Shown here: positions 27,453 through 36,214 of the stretch, piece after piece | Layout: each line of letters opens with the position of its first letter | Numbering within the stretch: position 1 is the stretch's first letter | DNA from: Chelatococcus sp. YT9 | GTDB taxonomy: Bacteria > Pseudomonadota > Alphaproteobacteria > Rhizobiales > Beijerinckiaceae | Length of the DNA: 64,000 nt | NCBI RefSeq assembly: GCF_018398315.1 | Contig: NZ_JAHBRW010000001.1 | Span: 926,001-990,000, forward strand | Reading direction: 5' to 3' | Translations under genes and position numbers: made by a program | The notes under the pieces: model-generated | What the model saw: the letters and a program-made list of their open reading frames with translations, nothing else | Databases searched by the model: none | Told to the model about the DNA's origin: nothing

Positions 27453-28376
27453 ATGTGCGCGACAGCGCTATACGTAGATCGTTTTCAAAGATCTGCGCCC
27501 GTCTTGCGGGTAAGGGGGTCCAAAACGCTTGCTCCGTTTCTCGTCATGCTGCGCGAGGGCATCGAGGCAGCTCTGATCGTAGGCATCATCGCGAGTTATC
27601 TCCGGCAAACCGGCCGTTCCGCGTGGATGCCGGCTGTCTGGATCGGCATTTTGCTGGCCATCGCAGCTTCATTTCTCGCTGGCGCAGTGCTCCAGTTCGC
27701 CAGTGCGGAGTTTCCGCAGAAAGCTCAAGAGCTCTTCGAAGCCCTTGTCGGGCTCCTTGCCGTGGGCGTGCTCGTTTCGATGGTCTTCTGGATGCGCAAG
27801 GCGGCGCGTTCCATGAAGTCCGAACTCCAGCGTGCGGTCGACGGCGCTCTCCAGTCGGGCCCGGGCACCGGATGGCCTCTGGTCGGCATGGTCTTCTTTG
27901 CTGTGATGCGCGAGGGCCTCGAATCCGTATTCTTCCTGCTCGCGATCTTCCAGCAGAGCCCGACACCCCTTGCTCCGCTCGGCGCCCTCGCCGGCCTCCT
28001 ATGCGCGGCCGCCATCGGCTATCTGGTTTATATCGGTGGCATGCAGATCAATATGCGTCGGTTCTTTACCTGGACGGGGATTTTCATCCTCGTCGTCGCG
28101 GCCGGCATCCTGTCGAGCGCTTTGCGCAATCTGCATGAAGCTGGGCTGTGGAATCTCTTGCAAGCCCGCGCCTATGACCTTAGCGAGATCCTGCCCGTCT
28201 CCAGCGTGACCGGGACCGTGCTATCCGGGTTGTTCAGCTATCAGGAAGCGCCCGCCGTGGGTGAAGTCTTCGTCTATGTCGCCTTTCTCGTCGTGAGCCT
28301 TTTCTTCTTCCTGCGGGAGAGCCGTGCGTCGCTGCCAAGCACCCTTGCGCGGCCGGCTGAGGAGCCTGGGCCATGA
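27453..28376 (+). CDS. efeU: FTR1-family iron permease (EfeU)
   Basis: Inner-membrane ferric-iron channel of the Efe system, with about seven membrane segments. The two iron-binding REXXE motifs are REGIE (just after the methionine at 27546) and REGLE in FAVMREGLESVFFLLA. Homologues start about 5-8 residues before the first motif, here at a point where the frame has ACG/CTT rather than a start codon; the ATG at 27453 gives an unusual 31-residue extension, and TTG at 27504 is another option. An AAGGGGG sits at 27511-27517. Its last bases overlap efeO (ATGA), so the operon is tightly coupled. Confidence 0.88.
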   Translation: MCATALYVDRFQRSAPVLRVRGSKTLAPFLVMLREGIEAALIVGIIASYLRQTGRSAWMPAVWIGILLAIAASFLAGAVLQFASAEFPQKAQELFEALVGLLAVGVLVSMVFWMRKAARSMKSELQRAVDGALQSGPGTGWPLVGMVFFAVMREGLESVFFLLAIFQQSPTPLAPLGALAGLLCAAAIGYLVYIGGMQINMRRFFTWTGIFILVVAAGILSSALRNLHEAGLWNLLQARAYDLSEILPVSSVTGTVLSGLFSYQEAPAVGEVFVYVAFLVVSLFFFLRESRASLPSTLARPAEEPGP

Positions 28377-29557
28377 GCGTGGAACCCAAACCAAGCCTCG
28401 TTTCGTCGCGCCTTACGTCTCTGGCGATTGCCGGGGCGGCCTTGCTCGCTCTCGGGAGCGGCGGCATCTTTTTCTACGCAACTGGAAAACGGCAAGGCGG
28501 CAGCGCCTCCGACCTCGTCAAGGTGGAGGTTGGAGCGAGAGCCTGCAGTCCGAATGAGCTTACACTCCCCGCCGGCCGCCACACCTTCGAAATCCACAAT
28601 GCCTCGGACCGTCCGGTCGAATGGGAGATCCTGGAAGGCATCATGGTTCTCGAGGAGCGGGAAAACATCGTCCCCGGCTTGAGGCAGACTTTGGCTGCCA
28701 ATCTGAAGCCAGGCCAATACGAGATCACGTGCGGACTTCTCTCAAACCCACGTGGCAAACTCACCGTCACACCCAACGCCGCGTCGCAGGCAGCGGCCAA
28801 GATAGGGCCGGAGCTGAAGGCCTTCATCGGCCCGTTGTCCGAGTACAAGGTGTTTCTCGCCTTGCAGGGGGCAAGTCTCGTAAAGGCTACGGAAAAGCTC
28901 GTTACGGCCATTAAGGCGGGCGATCTTGACGGGGCCCGCGCGCTTTACGCATCAGCGCGGGCGCCATACCGCCAAGCGGAGGCGACCGCGATGCGGTGGG
29001 CTGACCTGCAGGCCGCTATCGACCCCGTTGCCGATTACTTGGCAGACCGCGAAGGGGACAGCAATTTCACCGGATATCACCGGCTCGAGTACGGATTGTT
29101 CGTCGAAAACGAGACGGCCCCGCTCATTCCCGTCGCCGAGAAGCTGCTGACCGATGTGAACGAGCTGAAAGCCCGGCTGCGCTCCGTGAAACTGCTGCCG
29201 GACGATGTGCCGGGCGGTGCCGCTCGCCTCTCACGACGCCTTGCCGATGGAAAGATCGAGAGCGGCGAGAACGCCTATGCGCATAACGACCTCGCCGACC
29301 TCGACGCAAGCCTGACCGGCATCACAAAGATGGCGGGGTTGGTGCGCCCGCTCATTCCTGATAGCTCCGTCGAGCTCGCGCACGAACTCGACGCGCAACT
29401 CGAGGCGGCGCGCCTGAGCCTCGATGCCCACAGAATAGACAACCACTATCTCGCCTACGACAAGGTGAATGGGCCGAGCCGCAAGACAATCGCCGATGCC
29501 TTCCGCGCCCTTGCCGACACACTCGACAAGGTCTCCAACCGCCTGACACCAGGATAG
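28373..29557 (+). CDS. efeO: Iron uptake protein EfeO (cupredoxin plus M75 imelysin domain)
   Basis: 394-residue periplasmic partner of EfeU. An N-terminal hydrophobic anchor/signal (LTSLAIAGAALLALGSGGIFF) is followed by a cupredoxin domain of about 90 residues with VEWEILEGIMVLEERENI and YEITCGLLSNPRGKL, the family metal-site region. The M75 domain then carries the metal-binding HxxE-type GYHRLEYGLF. EfeO is thought to bind and possibly oxidise ferrous iron before passing it to EfeU. It overlaps efeU by four bases; efeB follows 4 bases after the stop. Confidence 0.9.
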   Translation: MSVEPKPSLVSSRLTSLAIAGAALLALGSGGIFFYATGKRQGGSASDLVKVEVGARACSPNELTLPAGRHTFEIHNASDRPVEWEILEGIMVLEERENIVPGLRQTLAANLKPGQYEITCGLLSNPRGKLTVTPNAASQAAAKIGPELKAFIGPLSEYKVFLALQGASLVKATEKLVTAIKAGDLDGARALYASARAPYRQAEATAMRWADLQAAIDPVADYLADREGDSNFTGYHRLEYGLFVENETAPLIPVAEKLLTDVNELKARLRSVKLLPDDVPGGAARLSRRLADGKIESGENAYAHNDLADLDASLTGITKMAGLVRPLIPDSSVELAHELDAQLEAARLSLDAHRIDNHYLAYDKVNGPSRKTIADAFRALADTLDKVSNRLTPG

Positions 29558-29561
29558 CGTC

Positions 29562-30884
29562 ATGGCCGGACAAGACGACAGCTTTTCCCCGCAGAACGGT
29601 GAACGCCGGCGCTTCCTACTTGGCATGGGAGCCACGGCAGGCGGCGCGCTGACGACGCAGACTGTCTATGCCGATAACAAGACTACCCCGGCCCAGCGTC
29701 ACGTCACGGACGCGCCCGTGGGCGATACGTCAACGGATGGCCGCTGGCCGTTCTATGGGGAGGTTCAGCAAGGCATCGTCACGCCGCGGCCGGCGGCCGG
29801 TATGATCGCCTCCTTCGACGTGATCGCGAAGACTGTGGACGACTTGGAAAGTCTCTTCCGGACATTGACCGAGCGCCTCGCTTTCCTCACCCAGGGCGGC
29901 CGGCCGCCGGATGTCGACCCAAAGTTTCCGCCCCCGGACTCGGGTATTCTGGGACCGATCGTTCGACCGGACAACCTGACGGCGACAGTCTCAGTCGGCG
30001 CGTCGTTTTTCGCCATTCTTGAGGGGCTGAAAGTCCTGAAACCGCGGCATCTCCAGCGCATGACAAAGTTCCCCAATGACGCGCTGGACGCTTCGATCTG
30101 CCACGGCGATCTTGCCCTGCAATTCTGCGCTAACCGGCCGGACACCACTATTCATGCGCTGCGCGACATCATGAAAACCATGTCGGACAAGCTCGTGTTG
30201 CGCTGGAAGCAGGAAGGGAGCGTCCCCGTCATCCCGCCCCGCGCCGATGGCCGTGTCGAGAGCGCACGCAATTTCCTCGGCTTTCGCGATGGTTCTGCCA
30301 ACCCCGACGCCAATGATGACGCATTGATGCGACGCATCCTGTGGGTGGATGGATATAGGGGCGAGCCCGCGTGGGCGGAGGGCGGCACCTACCAGGCCAT
30401 CCGCATCATCCGCAACTTTGTCGAGCGATGGGACCGGACCCCTCTCGGTGAGCAAGAGCGTATCATGGGCCGCCGCAAGGCCAGCGGAGCACCATTCAAC
30501 GGGGCCACGGAATTCGACGTGCCGGACTACGAGGGTGATGCGGACGGTACGGTGACAGCACTCGACGCTCACATCCGCCTCGCCAATCCGCGAACCCCTG
30601 GGTCGGAAGACAATCTGATCTTGCGGCGCCCTTTCAACTATTCGAACGGCGTGACGAAATCGGGGCAGCTGGAACAGGGTCTTCTGTTCATCTGCTATCA
30701 GGCCGACCTCGAGGCAGGCTTCATCGCTGTGCAGCGCCGCCTGAACGGCGAGCCCCTCGAGGAGTATCTCAAGCCTATCGGTGGTGGCTATTTCTATGTC
30801 CTACCCGGCGCGAGAGCGCCGGGAGACTACCTGGGCCGGACGCTTATCGAAGCCGCGCGTGCAGGCCAATCATCCCCGACGTGA
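29562..30884 (+). CDS. efeB: Dyp-type peroxidase/deferrochelatase EfeB
   Basis: 440-residue haem peroxidase exported by the Tat system: RRRFLLGMGATAGGAL is a twin-arginine-type leader. The DyP signature GXXDG appears as GFRDGSANPD, and the haem region with MTKFPNDALD is typical. EfeB is described as a peroxidase that supplies iron from haem or oxidises ferrous iron for EfeU. It sits in the standard efeU-O-B order; its stop overlaps a GTG that opens the next frame. Confidence 0.92.
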   Translation: MAGQDDSFSPQNGERRRFLLGMGATAGGALTTQTVYADNKTTPAQRHVTDAPVGDTSTDGRWPFYGEVQQGIVTPRPAAGMIASFDVIAKTVDDLESLFRTLTERLAFLTQGGRPPDVDPKFPPPDSGILGPIVRPDNLTATVSVGASFFAILEGLKVLKPRHLQRMTKFPNDALDASICHGDLALQFCANRPDTTIHALRDIMKTMSDKLVLRWKQEGSVPVIPPRADGRVESARNFLGFRDGSANPDANDDALMRRILWVDGYRGEPAWAEGGTYQAIRIIRNFVERWDRTPLGEQERIMGRRKASGAPFNGATEFDVPDYEGDADGTVTALDAHIRLANPRTPGSEDNLILRRPFNYSNGVTKSGQLEQGLLFICYQADLEAGFIAVQRRLNGEPLEEYLKPIGGGYFYVLPGARAPGDYLGRTLIEAARAGQSSPT

Positions 30885-30901
30885 AGACAAGGGAAAGCAA
30901 G

Positions 30902-31723
30902 ATGAGATTGAATACTCTCCTCGCTGCCGCAGTATTGACGGCATCGCTCGGCGGAACTGCCTTTGCACAGCAAAATGTGTCGCTCGAGCTTGTGGAGCCG
31001 ATTGCCGAATACAAGATCTACATATCCGAGAAGCTACAAAAGCTTGTTGCGGATACAAGGATATTCACCGACGCGATCAAGGCGGGCAACGTCGACAAGG
31101 CCAAAAGCCTATTCGCGCCGACCCGGATGAGCTATGAGGCGATAGAGCCCATCGCGGAACTGTTTAGCGACCTTGATGCCGCCATCGATTCGCGCGCCGA
31201 CGACTATGAGAACGGTGAGAAAAACCCGGAATTTCCGGGCTTTCACCGCCTCGAATACGGCCTTTGGGAACAAAATTCCGCGGAAGGCCTTGCCCCCATC
31301 GCCGACAAGCTGATGGCGGACGTTACGGCGCTGAGCCAGCGGATCACGGACATGACACTCCCCCCCGAGAAGGTGGTAGGAGGAGCCGCCGCCCTCATGG
31401 AAGAGGTGGCGGCCACCAAGATTTCCGGTGAGGAAGATCGTTACAGTCATACCGATCTCTGGGACTTCAAAGGGAACTTTGATGGATCTGAAAAGATCTT
31501 CGTCCTTGTGCGTCCGCTGATCGAAAAGAACGATCCGGATTTTGTCAGGAAAGTCGCTGATAACTTCGGTGTCGTTGGCACGACACTCGCCAACTACAAA
31601 AGTGGCGAGGGCTATCAGTCTTATGACAAGCTCACCGAGGATGATCGCAAGGTGTTAGCCGGCGCCGTCAACACACTCGCTGAGGACCTTTCCACCTTGC
31701 GCGGGAAACTTGGGCTGAACTGA
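30902..31723 (+). CDS. M75/imelysin-family iron-binding protein (EfeM-like)
   Basis: 273-residue periplasmic protein, an M75 domain alone without a cupredoxin, as in EfeM/Algp7 proteins. A Sec signal ends near GTAFAQQ. The metal motif GFHRLEYGLWEQ matches that of EfeO. LVEPIAEYKIYISEKL resembles the helix that opens the EfeO M75 domain (IGPLSEYKVFLALQ), so it probably arose by duplication. The ATG at 30902 has AAGGGAAAG upstream; the earlier GTG is less likely. It should bind iron in the periplasm for EfeU. Confidence 0.85.
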   Translation: MRLNTLLAAAVLTASLGGTAFAQQNVSLELVEPIAEYKIYISEKLQKLVADTRIFTDAIKAGNVDKAKSLFAPTRMSYEAIEPIAELFSDLDAAIDSRADDYENGEKNPEFPGFHRLEYGLWEQNSAEGLAPIADKLMADVTALSQRITDMTLPPEKVVGGAAALMEEVAATKISGEEDRYSHTDLWDFKGNFDGSEKIFVLVRPLIEKNDPDFVRKVADNFGVVGTTLANYKSGEGYQSYDKLTEDDRKVLAGAVNTLAEDLSTLRGKLGLN

Positions 31724-31732
31724 ACGCGCCAA

Positions 31733-31761
31733 ACGGAGGGTAGACCTGCGAAACCTTCCGT
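31733..31761 (+). terminator. Possible terminator hairpin after the efe operon
   Basis: ACGGAGGGT (31733-31741) pairs with ACCTTCCGT (31753-31761), with one G-T pair and an 11-base loop. Only a weak ATCATTTC tract follows, so termination strength is uncertain. Confidence 0.4.
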
Positions 31762-31901
31762 ATCATTTCGGCCCAATTTTCAATCGTACCGAGCGCTGGC
31801 TTAGAGCATTCTCGTGACCACGGGTCCCGCAAATGCTCTCGACATGGATGCTCGGAATTTACTTCCACGACCGCCTTCCCTGGCAACCCACGGCGGCTCC
31901 T

Positions 31902-32765
31902 TCAAGCAACGCGATCGAGATCCGCAAGCGCGTCATGAGGCAGATCAAGCGCGGCTGCGGCAAGGTTGTCCCGCAGATGTGCAATGGAGGACGTTCCCGG
32001 GATCAGAAGAACATTGGGCGCGCGTTGGAGCAGCCAGGCGAGCGCGGCCTGCATGGGCGTGATACCGAGACGCTGCGCGACATCGGACAACTTGGACGAC
32101 TGCAGTGGTGTGAAGCCGCCGAGCGGAAAGAACGGCACATAGGCGATGCCATCCTGGGCCAGAGCATCGATCAGCATGTCGTCGGCCCGATGGACCAGGT
32201 TGTAATGGTTTTGAACACAGACGATCTCGCAGATCTTGCGGCCCTCAGCAATCTGCGTGGCTGTGACATTGCTCAACCCGATGTGGCGAACCAGACCCTG
32301 CCGTTGAAGCTCGGCCAGAGCGGCAAGCGGCGCCTCAATCGACCCTTCGGCTGGGCCATGCGTGTCGAACATGATCCGAAGATTGACGACCTCCAGCACG
32401 TCGAGCCCAAGATTGCGCAGGTTGTCATGGACAGCGTTCGTCAGCTCCTGGGGAGAGAATGCAGGCAGCCAGGATGCGTCCTCACCCCGCCTCGCCCCGA
32501 TCTTTGTGACGATCACGAGATCATCAGGATAAGGATGAAGCGCTTCGCGGATAAGCTGGTTGGTAACATGCGGACCGTAGAAGTCGCTCGTGTCGATATG
32601 ATTGACGCCGCTCGCTATAGCTTCGCGCAACACGGCCAATGCGGCGTCACGATCCTTCGGCGGACCGAATACGCCGGGCCCGGCGAGTTGCATGGCCCCG
32701 TAACCGAGTCGTTTCACCCGGCGATGACCAAGGGTAAAGGTATCGGATTGAGTGCTGATCGTCAT
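31902..32765 (-). CDS. Aldo/keto reductase
   Basis: 287-residue NADPH-dependent TIM-barrel reductase. The catalytic Tyr and Asp are in IDTSDFYGPH, with HIDTSDFYG the family motif; cofactor-binding IPGTSSIAHLRDN is near the C-terminus. The catalytic Lys and the VTKIGARRG segment are also present. The start at 32765 follows GGGAGAAG; the upstream extension to 32900 runs through the LysR start and is rejected. Divergent from the LysR gene, which probably controls it. Confidence 0.9.
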   Translation of the reverse strand: MTISTQSDTFTLGHRRVKRLGYGAMQLAGPGVFGPPKDRDAALAVLREAIASGVNHIDTSDFYGPHVTNQLIREALHPYPDDLVIVTKIGARRGEDASWLPAFSPQELTNAVHDNLRNLGLDVLEVVNLRIMFDTHGPAEGSIEAPLAALAELQRQGLVRHIGLSNVTATQIAEGRKICEIVCVQNHYNLVHRADDMLIDALAQDGIAYVPFFPLGGFTPLQSSKLSDVAQRLGITPMQAALAWLLQRAPNVLLIPGTSSIAHLRDNLAAAALDLPHDALADLDRVA

Positions 32766-32825
32766 GGTCTTCTCCCTATCTCCATGCGGCAAATAGGACC
32801 TGCTCGCGGGGCCGATAACCCGGTA

Positions 32826-32850
32826 CAATCCGCACAGGCTGTGCGGATTG
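32826..32850. promoter_or_regulatory. Perfect 25-bp palindrome before the LysR gene (candidate operator)
   Basis: CAATCCGCACAG and CTGTGCGGATTG are exact reverse complements around one central G. The site ends eight bases before the LysR ATG and is 61 bases from the aldo/keto reductase start. Location fits an operator used for autoregulation and for control of the reductase. In RNA it would also form a stem directly before the LysR start codon. Which mode applies is unknown. Confidence 0.7.
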
Positions 32851-32857
32851 GCGGACA

Positions 32858-33829
32858 ATGATTGATCTCGGAGACCTGAATGCTTTCGTCGTCGTGGCAC
32901 GCACGAAGGGCTTTCGCGATGGCGCGCGCCAGAGTGGTGCCAGCGCCTCAGCCTTGAGCGAAGCTGTCAGACGCCTCGAAGCCCAGCTCGGCGTACGGCT
33001 GTTTCACCGCACCACGCGCAGCGTTGTGCCCACCGAGGCTGGCAGGCGCCTTTTGGAACGGCTCGGCCCTGCGCTGCAAGAGGTGGATATCGCGCTTGGC
33101 GTGGTGAATGATTTCCGCGACAGACCGGCAGGAACGCTCAAGCTCAATGTGCCGGTCAGTGCAGCGCGGCTGGTATTGCCGCGCATCGTACCTGCCTTCA
33201 TCGCCGCTTATCCCGAGATCCGGCTGGAGGTGATCACCGAAGAGAGCTTCATCGATACGTTGGCGGCGGGCTGCGACGCCGGGATACGGTATGAGGAGCG
33301 GCTGGAGCAGGATATGGTCGCGGTCCCGATCGGGCCACGCATCCAGCGCTACGCCACGGCGGCATCCCCCGCCTATCTTGATCGTCACGGTCGGCCTGAG
33401 CATCCACGCGACCTGCTCGCCCATGCCTGCCTGCGCCATCGCTTCCCCAGTGGGGCAATGCCCGCTTGGGAGTTCGAGCGCGACGGCGAAATCGTCCGTG
33501 TCGATCCCTCCGGGCCGCTAATCGTGCAGGCCGGCGGCGGATCGGATCTCGCTGTCCATTCAGCATTGGCCGGGGCCGGTATTGTCGGGCTGTTCGAGGA
33601 CTGGCTGCGCCCCCACCTCGAAAGCGGTGCCCTTGAGCCTGTCCTCGAACCTTGGTGGCAAAGTTTCCCCGGGCCATTTCTCTACTACCCAGGCCGACGT
33701 CTCGTACCCGCGCCGCTGCGGGCCTTTGTGGATTTCGTCAAGACGGCCGCCGCGCGAGCGGAGCGCCCGACACCGCATGGTGGCGAAGCAACAAGCCGTA
33801 GCCAGCCGCACGGCTGGACGTCGGACTGA
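32858..33829 (+). CDS. LysR-family transcriptional regulator
   Basis: 323 residues. The N-terminal helix-turn-helix (DLNAFVVVARTKGFRDGARQ, then SALSEAVRRLEAQLGVRLFHRTTRSV) and the periplasmic-binding-like effector domain (VSAARLVLPRIVPAF, DAGIRYEERLEQDMVAV) are clear. Divergent from the aldo/keto reductase, with a perfect palindrome just before its start codon. The C-terminus has a short basic tail beyond the usual domain end. Confidence 0.92.
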   Translation: MIDLGDLNAFVVVARTKGFRDGARQSGASASALSEAVRRLEAQLGVRLFHRTTRSVVPTEAGRRLLERLGPALQEVDIALGVVNDFRDRPAGTLKLNVPVSAARLVLPRIVPAFIAAYPEIRLEVITEESFIDTLAAGCDAGIRYEERLEQDMVAVPIGPRIQRYATAASPAYLDRHGRPEHPRDLLAHACLRHRFPSGAMPAWEFERDGEIVRVDPSGPLIVQAGGGSDLAVHSALAGAGIVGLFEDWLRPHLESGALEPVLEPWWQSFPGPFLYYPGRRLVPAPLRAFVDFVKTAAARAERPTPHGGEATSRSQPHGWTSD

Positions 33830-34404
33830 AAATGGTTGAGCGCCCTCATGCCAATGCGCGAATTCATCCTTTATCGTGCGGGTGCGCAGACGTGCTCTCG
33901 TCCGCGTTGGCAGATCCGACATCACGCCAAGCATGTCGCCGAGATCGGCCCCGCCAGATCATTCAGGTGCCGCGCCGATACACACGATCCCCATCGACGG
34001 CTTCCCGATCACCAAATCAATGCTCGTCGGCGAGCCGCTGATGCGCGAGAATGTCGAGCAGCATGCCTGCGCGATCGGAGCCTCAGCGCCATGATCATCT
34101 CAGCGGGCACCCGCGCTGGCTGACAAACTAGGCCGGCAATGATCGGCTCAGTTGCGACACAGATCCTGTCTTAAAATGTCAAGAAATTGGCCAGACTGAT
34201 CAAGCAGGTAAATGGGACAAACCATACTCTTCGCCTCGAAGAGAAGTGCGTGGAAAGGGCTGCTGGCATCACGATGCGCCCTCGTGCGAATACACCCGAT
34301 TACGCCGGGCAAGCACCGAAAGGCCGTGGTATGTGCCGGGAATCTCGAAGAGCTGTCGGAGAGACGCAGCTTACCCAGGAGCTGGGCCTGAACAGGAGCT
34401 GGTT
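33830..34404. other. Gene-poor stretch; possible decayed sequence
   Basis: 575 bp with no supported gene. A frame ending at 34094 contains the protein-like TIPIDGFPITKSMLVGEP, which could be the end of a broken gene, but no family is recognised and its beginning is Arg-rich shadow sequence. A small hairpin CTCTTCG-CCT-CGAAGAG lies at 34227-34243. Confidence 0.4.
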
Positions 34405-34827
34405 TTGAAAATTGGTCACTTCTTCGGGCTGGCTGGGCTTGCGCTGATCGCGGCAATCTGGACCTCAGCGGGGGACGCAGCGGCACAGGAGTTCAAGTCC
34501 TTGCAAGGAGCGTGGCTGGCGAAGGGCGCGGACTGCGCGGATGTGTACCAAAAATCGGGAAAGGGAACTTCATTCAGAAAGCCCGTCGATCTTTTTGCTC
34601 CCGCCTTCATGATCGTCGGCAATCGTCTCACCACCCCAGGCGCCACTTGCCGCATCAAATCCGCCAAGCCGTCCGGCAACCTTCAGCAGCTCGTTCTTGA
34701 TTGCGTTAACGCCATCGGCAGCAATGACGTGCGTGTGCTGGTGTCGAGCCAATCGGATGGCTCGCTTAACAGGTACCTCAATTCGCAGGATACCACCGGC
34801 ACTCCCCATCAGAATTGCGCACGGTGA
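34405..34827 (+). CDS. Small exported hypothetical protein
   Basis: 140 residues. From the TTG at 34405 (AGGAG 6 bases upstream) it begins with a good Sec signal, GHFFGLAGLALIAAIWTSAGDAAAQ. The mature part of about 110 residues has four Cys (around CADVYQKSG, CRIKSAKP, LDCVNAIG and the last residues NCAR), suggesting two periplasmic disulfides. No family is recognised. It is the first of three small exported proteins in a row. Confidence 0.6.
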   Translation: MKIGHFFGLAGLALIAAIWTSAGDAAAQEFKSLQGAWLAKGADCADVYQKSGKGTSFRKPVDLFAPAFMIVGNRLTTPGATCRIKSAKPSGNLQQLVLDCVNAIGSNDVRVLVSSQSDGSLNRYLNSQDTTGTPHQNCAR

Positions 34828-34925
34828 CCGTCCTAACTAACACCGCGGTGCCATCCACAGCTTCGACACGGAACAGCGATCACATGATCAGAGCGGAATT
34901 GATCTCATTGCTGGGGTGAAAGGGC

Positions 34926-35144
34926 ATGGCGAAAGTATTTCTGACGCTCGCGATCTTTTCCTACATGACTTTATTGAGCCACGCCCAAAATCAAAGTGAT
35001 CTGACTAAGGCCTGCAAGACTGATTTGCAGAAATTCTGCAAGGGGGTGCGCGCCGGCGACAGCCGACTGCTCCAATGCTTGAGAACAAACGTCAAGCTGA
35101 TCTCGACGGAATGCTCCCAGATGCTTGGAAGAATGAAACAGTAA
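34926..35144 (+). CDS. Small Cys-rich-repeat exported protein
   Basis: 72 residues: a signal peptide (VFLTLAIFSYMTLLSHA), then one copy of the Cys-rich repeat seen in GLG1-type and bacterial periplasmic proteins: CKTDLQKFCKGV, then LLQCLRTN and STECSQML, giving four conserved Cys. The function of bacterial members is unknown. ATG start; 98 bases after the previous gene. Confidence 0.65.
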   Translation: MAKVFLTLAIFSYMTLLSHAQNQSDLTKACKTDLQKFCKGVRAGDSRLLQCLRTNVKLISTECSQMLGRMKQ

Positions 35145-35288
35145 CCAAAGTCCGGCGAACGCCCCGATGATCGCCGCGGGCCACGCTAGTTGCCATTCTC
35201 GTCATCGCATTTTTCTCGACAATCCTCCTGCCTGCGTGGTCTATCTCACAAGCCGACTATCGCGTTCGTCAGCAAAGGATGGCTAGCA

Positions 35289-35894
35289 ATGTCTGTAACG
35301 CGTCGCCACTTGACCGCCACACTCATCTCGGGTGCAATATTCATCTCGACGGCGGGAGTGATTACTTCACCTGCCATCGCGCAACAATCAGTCAACGTCC
35401 GCGGACTTGGGGCCGTGGCTATCGACACCATTGATGTGCGCGTTGTCTCGGTCGATCTTCCATCTCGCAACGTGGTTGTGGAACGACGTGGACGCCAGTG
35501 GCGCATCACCGTTCCCGAGGATTTCGGCAGTTTGGCAGCCTTGAGGCGCCGTGATCGTCTATCCATCGCGCGGGTCGAGAGTGCCTTGATCGCCGTCACG
35601 CCGGCGCGTCGAGGGACGAGGCCTGATGTTGTTTTCACAACGGGGCGCGACGAAGGGCTCTTTGGCAATCTTCCCGCTCGCTGGGTTGTGCGCAACGTAA
35701 CGGTCACTGCCCAATTCACCAGCTTCGATGCGGCGAGCGGAACTGTTCGCTACGTTGGTCCAGAAGGACCGAGAACGCTGCGGGTGATTGATCCCGCCGT
35801 CATCAGCATGGTGCAGTCGCTGCGCCGGGGTGACATGGTCAATCTCGTCTTCACTGAAGCGACGCAGATTGTTCTCACACCGCGCAGGCTTTGA
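35289..35894 (+). CDS. Exported hypothetical protein
   Basis: 201 residues. The ATG at 35289 with AAGGA upstream is chosen; an in-frame codon at 35190 would add an unrelated leader. The signal peptide ends near SPAIAQQ. The mature region is all-beta in pattern, with two similar halves around VRVVSVDLPSRNVVVER and VTAQFTSFDAASGTVRYVGP, each followed by a segment on a RRGDRL- or RRGDMVNL-type loop, so it looks like an internal duplication of an OB- or SH3-like barrel. No named family recognised. Confidence 0.65.
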   Translation: MSVTRRHLTATLISGAIFISTAGVITSPAIAQQSVNVRGLGAVAIDTIDVRVVSVDLPSRNVVVERRGRQWRITVPEDFGSLAALRRRDRLSIARVESALIAVTPARRGTRPDVVFTTGRDEGLFGNLPARWVVRNVTVTAQFTSFDAASGTVRYVGPEGPRTLRVIDPAVISMVQSLRRGDMVNLVFTEATQIVLTPRRL

Positions 35895-36214
35895 GGGCGA
35901 GCGGATGTCGGGGGATGCGCCGGATCATGGCGGCAATCCCCGGCTGCGCCTCGCTCAACACCTTGAGGCATGGAGGCAAAAGTGTTCCGCGGCTCATCTG
36001 CAAACCTCGTGCCAGCGTTAAAAGCACGTAAGTAATGTTCTTGCTATCGCTCTTAACTATTCAGGCGCTTCCCGGCGCCTGAATTCATACGCTCATACCC
36101 CCACTAAGAATACCATTGCCAACGCCATGGGCCATGATACGGTCCAGATGCACATATCGAGCGATATGCGGCCTGACGACTTTGATGCCGGTCCGGTAAG
36201 TAGTCGGGGCTCCG
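35895..36214. other. Intergenic region with a 10-bp inverted repeat
   Basis: About 320 bp without a gene. ATTCAGGCGC (36059-36068) and GCGCCTGAAT (36075-36084) are perfect complements around a 6-base loop. No T-tract follows, so it may be a protein-binding site or a weak terminator in front of the AraC-type gene. Confidence 0.5.

Noticed and set aside
31833-32861. 342-residue rightward frame opposite the aldo/keto reductase
   Set aside because: Antisense shadow; the reductase has clear catalytic motifs and ribosome site.
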